DNA of 64,000 bases from CAVVJA01 sp963779485 (GTDB lineage Bacteria; Actinomycetota; Actinomycetes; Mycobacteriales; Jatrophihabitantaceae): the NCBI GenBank assembly GCA_963779485.1, contig CAVZYJ010000005.1, forward strand, positions 186,001 to 250,000, written 5' to 3'. The notes beneath the pieces were generated by a model. The model made no database searches. It was not told the origin of the DNA and was given only the letters and a program-made list of their open reading frames with translations. Shown here one piece after another: positions 50,010 through 58,384 of the stretch. A program made the position numbers and the translations under genes. The stretch's first letter is position 1. Each line of letters opens with the position of its first letter.

Positions 50010-52484
50010 ATGGCCCTCGAGCAGTCGGCCGATCCGGCGCCCACGTCTGACTCCGGTCAGGCTGTCCCGGCGGTGCTGGACGACGAGCCGGCGCCGTCAC
50101 CGGTCGAGGTTGCCCGGCTGCGCGACAACGTGCTGTCGGCCACGGTGAACATCCCGGAACGGCTGAGCTACCGGATCAAGCGCGCGCTACTCGGCGAGCC
50201 GCTCGTGACGGCCCGGCTGCACGAGGAAAAGCTGACCAAGAAGGCTGCTCTCGGCGTGCTGTCGAGTGACTGTATCTCCTCGTCCGCGTATGGAACCGAG
50301 GAGATGCTGGTCGCGCTGGTGCCGGTCTTCGGACTGGCGAGCTTTCACATTTTGGGACCGATGACCGCGGTCGTCATCGGGGTGTTGATCCTCATGACGC
50401 TCTCCTATCGCGAGGTCGTCATGATCTACACGAAGGCCGGCGGCTCGTACGTGGTGGCCCGCGACAACTTCGGTCCGCGGGTAGCGCAAATAGCCTCGGT
50501 GGCCCTCATGATCGATTACATCGTGACCGTGGCCGTCCAGGCGGCGGCCGGCACCTTGGCCATCTCCTCTCTGGTGCCCTCAGTCGAGCAGTGGAATCTG
50601 GAGATCACGATCGGCGTCGTCCTGGTGCTCGCTTACGGCAACCTGCGCGGCGTTCGGGAAGCGGGCAAGGCGTTTGCCTTTCCGACCTATTTCTTCTTCT
50701 TCGCCCTGTCGCTGGTGATTCTGCTGGGGGTCGGCCGGGAGATCATCGGCGATCTACCGCAGTACGCGACGAACCTGCCCGGGCAATTCCCGGTGACCAA
50801 CCAACACGACGCGATCTTTTCCTGGGCGGCAATTTTCGTGCTGCTCAGAGCCTTCGCCAATGGCGGATCGTCACTCACCGGGCTGGAGGCGATCTCCAAC
50901 GGAGTGAGCGCGTTCAAGCCACCCGCGGGCGAGAACGCCCGCCGCACGTTGTCGCTCATGAGCCTAATGCTCGGCTTCCTCGTGGCGGGCGTCTCTTACC
51001 TGGCCGTGCAGACCCATGCCGTGCCCTACGAGGACGGCGTGCCGACCGTGATCAGCCAGGTGGCCAAGGCGGCGTTCGGGACATCGGGAATTGGGCACCT
51101 AGGGTTCATCCTGGTCCAGATCGCCACTGCCTTGATCCTCTACACCGGCGCGAACACGCCGTTCACCGGTTTTCCGTTCCTGGCGAGCTTCGTCGCCGAG
51201 GATTCGTTCCTGCCCCGGCAGCTGATGCGCCGCGGGCACCGTTTGGCGTTCAGCAACGGGATCATCGTGCTCACTGTGACGGCTATCGCGCTGTTGCTGG
51301 TGGTGGGCGCGAATGTCGACCACTTGGTTCCGTTCTACGCGATCGGCGTGTTCACCGGCTTCACGATGGCCGGCCTGGGCATGGCCAAGTACCACTCGAC
51401 GCACCATGAACCCGGGTGGCGACGGCGACTCGCGATCAATCTCGCCGCCGGCATCGTGTCACTTCTCGTGGTGCTGATCTTCGCCGTGGTCAAGTTCACC
51501 GAAGGCGCCTGGCTTGTGGTGATCTTGTTCCCGCTCGGCTGGTTCGCGCTCGTGCGGCTCAACGAGCAGTACCGCGAGGAGCAGCACGCGCTCAATCTGG
51601 TCACCGCGGCGGCGGAAAGCGGCCACCTGCGCGGGCACTACGCCCGGCACGTCGTCGTCGTCTTCGTGGACCGGCTCGACCTCGCGGTCACGCGCGCGCT
51701 GCGCTACGCGGGCAGCCTCCGTCCGACGGAGATCCGCGCCGTCCACTTGATGATCGACAGTGACGTGGCCGAGGATCTCGAGGCCGAGTGGGTGGCGCGC
51801 GGAATCGGCGACCGGGTACCTCTCACAGTGGTGGAGTGTCCGGACCGTCGGCTGGTGCGGGCGGCCAGCGAGTTGGTGCTCGGCATGGTCGTGCAGGACC
51901 GGGCCGAGGTCACGGCGTTGCTGCCCCGCCGCACCTTCCGGCGACTGTCCCAGCGCCTGCTGCACGACCGTACCGCTGACCGCATAGCGACGGCCCTGGG
52001 CCGGATTCCGCACGTGTCGGCGACCATCGTGCCCTTCGATACCACCCTTTCGCCCGAAGTCGAGCAACGCCTCGAGCGAAGTCAAGATGCAGCGGCCGCC
52101 GAGCCGGCGCTACCGTCTACCCGCGTGCGAACCGGCCCTGACGACGACGAGGTGGGTGTGGCCGCGCATCATGCCCGCGGACGAGGCGTCGTGCCGATCG
52201 GCGAAGTGGCCTGGAAGCAACGGGTGACAGTGGAAGGCCGGATCAAGATGGTCCAGGTCGGCACGGCCGCCGGAAAGTCGCTGGAAGCCCAGGTCTTCGA
52301 CGACACCGGCGGCGTCCGGCTGTTGTTCTTCGGGCGCACCCGCATCCCCGGTATCGTGCCGGGCGCTGTCGTGCGCGCAACCGGCACCGTCGGGGAGTAC
52401 AAGGGCCATCTGGCGCTCGCCAACCCGCGCTACGAACTGCTCGACGCGGATGACGCCCACGAGCCGGTCCCGCAGTCGTCCTGA
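50010..52484 (+). CDS. KimA-like APC potassium/amino-acid transporter fused to an OB-fold domain
   Basis: An 824-residue membrane protein. Residues about 80-530 hold about 12 helices of the APC fold: LSSDCISSSAYGTEEMLVAL, VARDNFGPRVAQIASVALMI, FANGGSSLTGLEAISNGVSA, and YTGANTPFTGFPFLASFVAE resemble KimA/YdaO-type potassium importers. A cytoplasmic domain (about 550-690, RHVVVVFVDRLDLAVTRALR) follows. The final domain (about 728-812) is OB-fold-like: KQRVTVEGRIKMVQVG, SLEAQVFDDTGGVRLLFFGR, GAVVRATGTVGEYKGHLALA. OB-fold proteins with this pattern are encoded as separate genes beside potassium uptake genes in other actinobacteria, so this may be a fusion of functional partners. The role of the OB domain is unknown. 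Confidence 0.85.
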   Translation: MALEQSADPAPTSDSGQAVPAVLDDEPAPSPVEVARLRDNVLSATVNIPERLSYRIKRALLGEPLVTARLHEEKLTKKAALGVLSSDCISSSAYGTEEMLVALVPVFGLASFHILGPMTAVVIGVLILMTLSYREVVMIYTKAGGSYVVARDNFGPRVAQIASVALMIDYIVTVAVQAAAGTLAISSLVPSVEQWNLEITIGVVLVLAYGNLRGVREAGKAFAFPTYFFFFALSLVILLGVGREIIGDLPQYATNLPGQFPVTNQHDAIFSWAAIFVLLRAFANGGSSLTGLEAISNGVSAFKPPAGENARRTLSLMSLMLGFLVAGVSYLAVQTHAVPYEDGVPTVISQVAKAAFGTSGIGHLGFILVQIATALILYTGANTPFTGFPFLASFVAEDSFLPRQLMRRGHRLAFSNGIIVLTVTAIALLLVVGANVDHLVPFYAIGVFTGFTMAGLGMAKYHSTHHEPGWRRRLAINLAAGIVSLLVVLIFAVVKFTEGAWLVVILFPLGWFALVRLNEQYREEQHALNLVTAAAESGHLRGHYARHVVVVFVDRLDLAVTRALRYAGSLRPTEIRAVHLMIDSDVAEDLEAEWVARGIGDRVPLTVVECPDRRLVRAASELVLGMVVQDRAEVTALLPRRTFRRLSQRLLHDRTADRIATALGRIPHVSATIVPFDTTLSPEVEQRLERSQDAAAAEPALPSTRVRTGPDDDEVGVAAHHARGRGVVPIGEVAWKQRVTVEGRIKMVQVGTAAGKSLEAQVFDDTGGVRLLFFGRTRIPGIVPGAVVRATGTVGEYKGHLALANPRYELLDADDAHEPVPQSS

Positions 52485-52499
52485 GCCTCCAGCTCGGTC

Positions 52500-52759
52500 G
52501 TGATCGTGGACTTAACCTTGCTATCGCGCGAATTCCGGCGCTGGGCGCTCGCGCATCGCCCGGAATTCGGCTTGCTGTTCGGCGCGCCGCTCCCCGGGAT
52601 CCCCGAGAAGGAAGCGGCGGTGAGCGACTCGGATCTACGGCGCCGTGGCGACGGAGGCGTTCGGGCACCTGAACTTCGCGCTCAGCGACGGCAACGCGGA
52701 GGCACTGTTCGACGATCTCCTGCGCGAGCTGGCGGACCGACTCGGCCTCGTTCACTGAC
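52500..52759 (+). pseudogene. TetR regulator C-terminal remnant (frameshifted)
   Basis: One frame reads LLSREFRRWALAHRPEFGLL, then FGAPLPGIPE, typical of the WHG-type ligand domain of TetR proteins. After about 52630 another frame continues GAVATEAFGHLNFALSDGNA and LFDDLLRELADRLGLVH to TGA 52757-52759. The DNA-binding domain is absent. Confidence 0.55.
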
Positions 52760-52847
52760 CGCACGACGGCGAGTTGGGGCGAATGCCGAGCGTCGCCTAT
52801 GCTGGGCGGGTTCCTCCGGCGGGGCTATAGCATGAGTCGGATATTCC

Positions 52848-52920
52848 GCCCTCATCGTCTAGAGGCCCAGGACGCCGCCCTTTCAAGGCGGTAGCACGGG
52901 TTCGAATCCCGTTGGGGGCA
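52848..52920 (+). tRNA. tRNA-Glu(TTC)
   Basis: 73 bases. Acceptor GCCCTCA pairs with TGGGGGC; anticodon stem CCGCC / GGCGG around CTTTCAA gives anticodon TTC. T-loop GGTTCGAATCC. Confidence 0.96.
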
Positions 52921-52954
52921 CGCACCACCACCAAGCACCACGCAGATACGTCGA

Positions 52955-53028
52955 GGCCCCGTAGCTCAGCTGGTTAGAGCGTCGCCCTGTCACGGCGAAG
53001 GTCGCCGGTTCAAGTCCGGTCGGGGTCG
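52955..53028 (+). tRNA. tRNA-Asp(GTC)
   Basis: 74 bases. Acceptor GGCCCCG pairs with CGGGGTC (one G-T); anticodon loop CTGTCAC gives GTC. The bases after the discriminator G are CCACCA. An integrase gene ends 20 bases further on, so the 3' end is probably an attachment site. Confidence 0.96.
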
Positions 53029-53047
53029 CCACCAACAGGTCCCGTAT

Positions 53048-54187
53048 CTACTGGGCTACAGCGTCCTGACGCCGACCGGCAAGATTCACAATATTGGCCT
53101 GGGGCAACGCTTGGGCAACATCAGCAGCGCGCGCGGCACTGTCCAGGGCGTCGGCGACCTCGTCCAGCTGGTCGGCGAACAGGTGCCCGTAGAGATCCAG
53201 CGTCATGGTGGCGCTCTTGTGGCCGAGCATCTGCTGCACCACCTTCACGTTGGCGCCGGAGGCGATGGCCAGGGAGGCCGCGGTGTGGCGCAGCTCGTGG
53301 GGGTGCAACCCGTCCAGGCCGACCGACTCGGCCGCCCGGTCGAACACGTCCCGGCGGAACACTCCCGCCCGCAGCGCCGCACCTCGCGGTGAGGTGAACA
53401 CCAGGTCGGCCCGGCTCTTGCCGGCGACGTGGACGGCCAGCTGGTCGACCAGGAAACGCGGGATCGGCACCTCGCGGCGCTCGTGGCCCTTCGGCGTGGA
53501 CCAGACCTGTGCGCCATGCACCTCGGTGACGCTCTCGGCGATGATCGCTCGGCGGCGCAGGAGGTCCAGCCGGCCGACCCGCAGCGCGGCCATCTCGCCG
53601 AAACGGACGCCGGTGTAGGCGAGGAACAGCACGGTGAGTCCCTGCTGACCGCAGTGGCTGGCGAGGTCGCGTACCCGGTGGTGGCTGAGGTAGCGGCGCT
53701 CGGTGACGACGACGCGAGGCAGGTCCACGGCCGTCGCCGGGTTGCGTGCCAGCCGGCCGTCCTTCACGGCAAGGCCCAGGATCTGACCGAACACCTGATG
53801 CACTTTGCGAACTGTTGCCGGTGACACCCGGGTGGCTAGATCCGAGATCCAGGCCTGCACCGCGGCGTGGGTGACATCGGCGAGCCTCACAGTGCCCCAG
53901 CGCGGCTCAATGTGCACGCGCAGGATCCCGGCGTACCGCTCGGCCGTGGTCGGCTTCAGGTTGGCTTTGCCGGCAAGCCATTGCCCGGCCCACTGCCCAA
54001 CGGTCACCCGCGCCAGGCTCGGGTCGAGGTAGCTGCCGACCATCTTCGAATGCTCGACCGTGGTCAAGAACCGTTCCGCGTCGACGCGCCGCGAGAAGCT
54101 GCGGCTGCGCTGGGTGCCGTCCGGCTCACGGTACATGGCCCGCCAGCTGATCTTGCCATTGCGTGTTCTTTTCTCGATGCTCGCCAT
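53048..54187 (-). CDS. Tyrosine site-specific integrase
   Basis: 379 residues from ATG 54187. The N-terminal arm-binding domain (ASIEKRTRNGKISWRAMYRE) and SAM-like core-binding domain (about 60-145) precede the catalytic domain. Active-site residues: Arg in LAYTGVRFGEMAALRVG, Lys in STPKGHERREVPI, HxLR in HELRHTAASLA, His in LGHKSATMT and Tyr in LDLYGHLF. It should recombine the element with tRNA-Asp. Confidence 0.93.
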   Translation of the reverse strand: MASIEKRTRNGKISWRAMYREPDGTQRSRSFSRRVDAERFLTTVEHSKMVGSYLDPSLARVTVGQWAGQWLAGKANLKPTTAERYAGILRVHIEPRWGTVRLADVTHAAVQAWISDLATRVSPATVRKVHQVFGQILGLAVKDGRLARNPATAVDLPRVVVTERRYLSHHRVRDLASHCGQQGLTVLFLAYTGVRFGEMAALRVGRLDLLRRRAIIAESVTEVHGAQVWSTPKGHERREVPIPRFLVDQLAVHVAGKSRADLVFTSPRGAALRAGVFRRDVFDRAAESVGLDGLHPHELRHTAASLAIASGANVKVVQQMLGHKSATMTLDLYGHLFADQLDEVADALDSAARAADVAQALPQANIVNLAGRRQDAVAQ

Positions 54188-54194
54188 CTGATCG

Positions 54195-54284
54195 TCACTT
54201 ACCTCTCTTGGCGAGCTCGACGCCGGCGGCGACGCGGTAGCGGGCCCGCCACCGACCATCCGAGCGTTTTGCAATGTTGGCCAT
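54195..54284 (-). CDS. Truncated second integrase N-terminus (29 residues)
   Basis: MANIAKRSDGRWRARYRVAA followed by nine residues and TGA matches the arm-binding start of actinobacterial integrases. It has a good ribosome site (GGGGAG before ATG 54284) and stops 7 bases before the full integrase start. It may be a relic of a related integrase or a short peptide coupled to integrase translation. Confidence 0.45.
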   Translation of the reverse strand: MANIAKRSDGRWRARYRVAAGVELAKRGK

Positions 54285-54948
54285 GTAAAGCTCCCCGCCT
54301 CGCACGTGATCTCCGCATTGAAGCACGCAGGTATGTCATGCGATTTCCGCGAAAGTCGCCTTCGCGATCTCTCCCGCAGCAGCTGACGACCGGGGCGCGA
54401 TCAGTCATCACCCGCCATCACGTGACACGTGCCGTGTGAAGCCGTTCGGGCCGCCTTATCGCGACCTCGATTGGTAGGCGCCCTGATCCCTCCATGCCAG
54501 GAAATTGCTGGGCTCGAGCGATGTCGACTTCGTTGGGAACCGATGATCAACATCGGTCGTTTGTGGATATCCTGCGGACTATTTGCGGACTGCCGGAGAT
54601 CATCTTCGACCCAGGGCCCGACACACATCGGGCGCGCGCCTTCCGTTCCCTAGATGCTCCCGCATTGCGGGCCGGCGGCGCTGCCTTCGGCCGACCGCCC
54701 CTTGCCACCGGGCGGACGTCGCCTTGAGAGTGCGTCTCAGACCGAATTTGCAGATGATGGAACGCGTTGGATCTCCCAGTTTTGCTGAGCCATATTCGTT
54801 TGTGAGCGCTGGCGATAGTTGACCGTTCTCGGACCGCGTGTGTACCCGTTGTGTACCCGCGAAGATCATTCCGCATGATCGAACACGCTTTCCTCGCCTG
54901 CGCAACATCCGCTCATGCCGATCTGCGGACGTTGGCGACCTGGATAAA
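54285..54948. other. Gene-free stretch upstream of the integrase
   Basis: I see no supported gene. A pair of direct repeats TGTGTACCCG lies at 54839-54848 and 54850-54859. Base composition is lower in GC than the flanks, as in acquired DNA. Confidence 0.4.
54839..54859 (+). repeat. Two tandem TGTGTACCCG units
   Basis: Two identical 10-bp units start 11 bases apart, one helical turn, in the region upstream of the integrase. They could be recombinase arm-type or regulatory sites. Confidence 0.4.
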
Positions 54949-55362
54949 TTATGCGCAACACTGCGAGGTTTCCGGTCGTCGTGCGTCATCGAATCGCTTG
55001 ACGGCGCGCTCGGGATCGCCGAATCTGGCGCGGGCCGGTTGCGGCGCGAGCCGCCGGACCGGATCACCCTGGCCCGACGTCATCGGCGCCGGAGTGTTCG
55101 GCTCCCTCAGCACGGCAGCGAGCTGGCGGGACTGGCCTGCGGACAGTTCAGTGGATCGGCCTGCGATCACCAGGCGGCCGTCGTCGACGTGAAGGCCGGC
55201 GATGACTGCGGTCGGGCGTGCGGGTGTGCCCGTGACGGCGGCGCAGATGACCTCTCGGGTGTGCGGCGGTTCTTGACTTTCACCCTTATCTGCACGACTC
55301 GGCTCTGTCGAGTGGCGGGAGGCTAAGCGGTGCTGGGTACCTGAGGGCCGCCGCCGGCCCAT
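54949..55362 (-). CDS. Hypothetical element-associated protein
   Basis: A 137-residue ORF. The middle (REVICAAVTGTPARPTAVIA, GLHVDDGRLVIAGRSTELSA, GQSRQLAAVLREP) resembles short proteins of actinobacterial integrative elements, in which a beta hairpin precedes a QARQLAAALLEA-type helix. The ends look poorly conserved, so the reading frame may be disturbed. No function is known. Confidence 0.35.
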   Translation of the reverse strand: MGRRRPSGTQHRLASRHSTEPSRADKGESQEPPHTREVICAAVTGTPARPTAVIAGLHVDDGRLVIAGRSTELSAGQSRQLAAVLREPNTPAPMTSGQGDPVRRLAPQPARARFGDPERAVKRFDDARRPETSQCCA

Positions 55363-55388
55363 TCGGCGACGTCATCCTCTGCATGAGC

Positions 55389-56381
55389 TCAGAGGTTGGT
55401 CTGGGCTTCTAGGGCATCGGGGTATCGGCCGCCTTGGATGTCGATCTTCGACGACAGCTCGTCGAGCTGGGCGAGCTCGGACTGGGTCAGGACGACGTCA
55501 GCGGCGGCGAGGTTTTCCTCCAGCCGGTGCGGCTTTGTGGTTCCGGGGATGGGAACGATCCACGGCTGCTGAGCCAGCAGCCAGGCCAACGCGATCTGTC
55601 CAGGTGTGCTGCCCTTAGCTGCGGCGATCTCCTTGACCTCGGTGACCAGGGCCAGGTTGTGTTCGAGCGCTTCGCCGGCGAACCGAGGGATCTGAGCTCG
55701 GAGATCGTTGTCGGCGAAGGTGGTGGTGGTGTCCACGGTGCCGGTCAGGAAGCCCTTGCCGAGTGGACTGAACGGAACGAAGCCGATGCCCAGCTCGGCA
55801 CAGACGGCGAGGATGTCGGTCTCGGGTCGGCGCCACCACAGGTTGTACTCGCTTTGGATCGCGATGACCGGTTGCACGGCGTGGGCCCGGCGAATGGTGT
55901 CGGCCGCGGCCTCGGACATGCCGAAGTGACGGACCTTGCCGGCGTCGACCAGGTTCTTGACGGCACCGGCCATCTCCTCGATCGGCACGTCCGGGTTCAC
56001 CCGGTGCTGGTAGTAGAGGTCGATCGCGTCCAGCCCGAGGCGGCGCAGCGACCCCTCCACGGCACCGGCGATCTGCGTGGGACTCAGCATCCGCCCACGA
56101 GGTTTGCGATCCTCAGGGTCGATGTCCTGGGCGAACTTGGTGGCGATCACCACCCGATCGCCATAGGGGGCCAGGGCCTCACCGACGAGCTCTTCGTTGA
56201 CGTGCGGCCCGTAGATCTCGGCCGTGTCGAAGAATGTGACACCGAGGTCGACGGCGCGGTGCAGCAGGGCGATCATGTCCTGGTGATCCGGCGTGGTGCT
56301 GTAGCCGCCGGTCATGGTCATGCAGCCCAGCCCGATGGCCGAGACCTCCAGACCGCTGGTGCCCAAAGTGCGCTTCTCCAT
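55389..56381 (-). CDS. Aldo/keto reductase
   Basis: 330 residues with a GGGAGAAG ribosome site. Barrel motifs: LEVSAIGLGCMTMTGGY, catalytic Asp and Tyr in TFFDTAEIYGPHVNEELVG, Lys in VVIATKF and YYQHRVNPDVPIEEMAG near the catalytic His position. The C-terminal NADPH site is PIPGTTKPHRLEENLAA. It is a general NADPH aldehyde reductase; the substrate is unknown. It is part of a cluster of redox enzymes. Confidence 0.93.
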   Translation of the reverse strand: MEKRTLGTSGLEVSAIGLGCMTMTGGYSTTPDHQDMIALLHRAVDLGVTFFDTAEIYGPHVNEELVGEALAPYGDRVVIATKFAQDIDPEDRKPRGRMLSPTQIAGAVEGSLRRLGLDAIDLYYQHRVNPDVPIEEMAGAVKNLVDAGKVRHFGMSEAAADTIRRAHAVQPVIAIQSEYNLWWRRPETDILAVCAELGIGFVPFSPLGKGFLTGTVDTTTTFADNDLRAQIPRFAGEALEHNLALVTEVKEIAAAKGSTPGQIALAWLLAQQPWIVPIPGTTKPHRLEENLAAADVVLTQSELAQLDELSSKIDIQGGRYPDALEAQTNL

Positions 56382-56475
56382 GTGCTTCTCCCTTGATCTG
56401 TTACGTGGTGGTGAGTAGGTAATCAGGCGGCGCGTTCGATCGCAGCCTGCGCTTCTTCTCGACGCCTGGCGTTTG

Positions 56476-57240
56476 CTACAGCGTCTGGCCGCCGTCAGCG
56501 ACCAGGGCGTGTCCGGTGACGAAGGAGGCGGCGTCGGAGCACAGCCAGACGACGGCGGCTGCGATCTCCTCAGGTCGGCCCATACGGCCGATCGGTTCCT
56601 GGGCGATGACTGTGTCCCGGCCTTCGTCGGTGCCGCCGGTGAAGCGGTCCATCATCTCGGTGTTGATGATGCCGGGGCAGATCGCGTTGATCCGAATGTT
56701 GGACCCGGCGTAGTCCAGGGCGGCGTCTTTGGTCAGGCCGATCACGCCGTGTTTGGCGGCGGCGTAGGCGGCGCCGCGGCCGAACACCTTGACCCCGGCG
56801 CCGGAGGAGGTGTTGACGATCGCGCCACCATGTTGGAGCAGCAGCGGGATCTCGTACTTCAGGCAGAGGAAGACGCTGCGGAGGTTGATGGTGATGATCC
56901 GATCCCATTCCTCCTCGGCGATCTCGGCGGTCGGCTTGGGCTGTTGCTCGGCGCCGGCGTTGTTGAACGCGTAGTCGAGGCCTCCGAACGCCTCGACCGT
57001 CTGGTGAAGTGCGGCCTGTACGTCCTTGCCCCGGGTCACGTCACAGTGGACCGCGATCGCCTGACCGCCCTCCTCGGTGATCAGCTGGGCGGTCTCCTGG
57101 TTCCGTCCCTCGTCGATGTCGGCGACGGCAACGCTGGCTCCACGGCGGGCGAAGACCAAGGCGGTGATCCGTCCGATGCCGCTGGCCGCACCGGTGACGA
57201 ACGCGGCCTTCCCGGCGACGTCGCCGTTCTGCTCAGGCAT
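56476..57240 (-). CDS. Short-chain dehydrogenase/reductase
   Basis: 254 residues, with an AGGAGGAG ribosome site. Cofactor motif TGAASGIGR, NNAG-type DYAFNNAGAEQQPKP, catalytic Ser region VNTSSGAGVKVFG, Tyr-x3-Lys YAAAKHGVIGLTK and the C-terminal GHALVADGGQTL. A classical SDR, probably NAD-dependent (DI after strand 2). The substrate is unknown. It resembles the SDR at 63034-63801. Confidence 0.93.
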   Translation of the reverse strand: MPEQNGDVAGKAAFVTGAASGIGRITALVFARRGASVAVADIDEGRNQETAQLITEEGGQAIAVHCDVTRGKDVQAALHQTVEAFGGLDYAFNNAGAEQQPKPTAEIAEEEWDRIITINLRSVFLCLKYEIPLLLQHGGAIVNTSSGAGVKVFGRGAAYAAAKHGVIGLTKDAALDYAGSNIRINAICPGIINTEMMDRFTGGTDEGRDTVIAQEPIGRMGRPEEIAAAVVWLCSDAASFVTGHALVADGGQTL

Positions 57241-57254
57241 GCTTAGCTCCTCCT

Positions 57255-57308
57255 CGTTCGGATCGTTCGGATCGTTCGGATCGTTCGGGTCGTTCGGGTC
57301 ATTCGGGT
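57255..57308. repeat. Six tandem 9-bp repeats (CGTTCGGAT type)
   Basis: Three CGTTCGGAT, two CGTTCGGGT and one CATTCGGGT follow head to tail, just upstream of the SDR gene start and downstream of the ADH pseudogene end. They may affect SDR expression by altering promoter or leader length. Confidence 0.8.
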
Positions 57309-57321
57309 CTGGGTGTGGGCT

Positions 57322-58368
57322 CTAGTCGGCCGCGCGCAGGCTGGCGGCGTCGATGACGAAGCGGTAGCGGACGTCGCAGCGGAGGACGCGCTCGTAAGCG
57401 TCGTTGATCGCTGCACGTCGATGAGCTCGGTCTCCGGCACGATGCCGTGCTCGGCGCAGAAGTCGAGCATCTCCTGGGTCTCGGCGAGGCCACCGGTAGA
57501 AGATCCGGCGAAGGAACGCCGGCCTCCGAAAAGGGAGAACACGGCGATCGGGAGGGGCTCGGACGGCGCGCCGACGCTGACCATAGTGCCGTTCCTGCGC
57601 AGCAACTGCAGATAGGCGTTGAGGTCGACGGGGCTGAGACGGTGTTGATCATCAGATCGAAACTGTTCGCGAGCTGGTCGAAGGTGTCGGAGCGCTGGTT
57701 GCGTAGTACGCGTCGGCGCCAAGCCGGAGACCGTCGTCGCGCTTCGACAGGGTCTGCGACAGCACCGTCACTTCCGCACCCATGGCATGGGACAACTTGA
57801 CGGCGAGGTGCCCAAGCCCTCCCATGCCGACCACGGCCACTTCCGTGCCGGGTCCGGCCTGCCAGTGCCGCAGCGGTGAGCAGATGGTGATGCCGGCGCA
57901 CAACAGCGCGGCGACCTTGCTGAAGTCGAGCGAGTCAGGGATGCGGAGGACGAAGTCCTGGTCGACGAGGACATAGGTCGAGTACCCGCCCTGGGTGATG
58001 GTGCCGTCCCGGTCGATACTGCAGTAGGCCTCCGTGTTGCCCTGCAGGCAGTACTGTTCCTCCCCGGCGCGGCAGTTGTCGCACTCTCGGCAGGAGTTGA
58101 CGATCGTGCCGACACCGACCCGGTCGCGGCCGGCGTGCATGGTCACGTCGGTTCCGACCTCGACCACGGTGCCGGCGACCTGGTGACCGACGACTTGGGG
58201 GTAGGTGATGGGCCCCAATCGCCGCGGACGGTGGATGTCGGAGTGGCAGACACCGGGGTAGGCGATCTCGATCAGGACGTCTGTCGATCCGACATCACGC
58301 CGGGTGTTGGTGGTCGGAACCAGCGGGTCGGTCGGGGAGGTGGCTGCGTAGGCGTTAACGGTCAACAT
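57322..58368 (-). pseudogene. Zinc alcohol dehydrogenase (YahK/cinnamyl type) with three frameshifts
   Basis: From ATG 58368 the frame gives the catalytic domain: GVCHSDIHRPRRLGPITYPQ, VVGHQVAGTVVEVG, the structural zinc cysteines in SCRECDNCRAGEEQYC, and the cofactor motif VAVVGMGGLGHLAVKLSHAM. Near 57715 the frame changes (SDTFDQLANSFDLMINTVSA), near 57635 again (VDLNAYLQLLRRNGTMVSVG to ELIDVQR), and near 57425 again (INDAYERVLRCDVRYRFVID, then TAG 57322-57324). Each looks like a one-base loss, one in a C-run. Either the gene is dead or the sequence has indel errors. Confidence 0.85.
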
Positions 58369-58384
58369 CGGTGTTTCCTTTCGT

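Larger units (their letters stand above)
53029..55380. mobile_element. Probable tRNA-Asp-integrated element (partial or degraded)
   Basis: A tyrosine integrase abuts the 3' end of tRNA-Asp, with its C-terminus nearest the tRNA, as in many integrative elements. Beyond it lie a truncated integrase start, about 660 bases without genes and one element-like ORF. I found no second copy of the tRNA 3' end within the window, so the right end is unknown and the element may be a remnant or may extend further. Confidence 0.45.

Noticed and set aside
50000..50010. c-di-AMP (ydaO) riboswitch upstream of the KimA-like gene
   Set aside because: Only 9 bases separate it from the asparaginase gene, leaving no room for a riboswitch.
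57255..57308. Possible CRISPR-like array
   Set aside because: The 9-bp units are contiguous with no spacers, so this is a simple tandem repeat.
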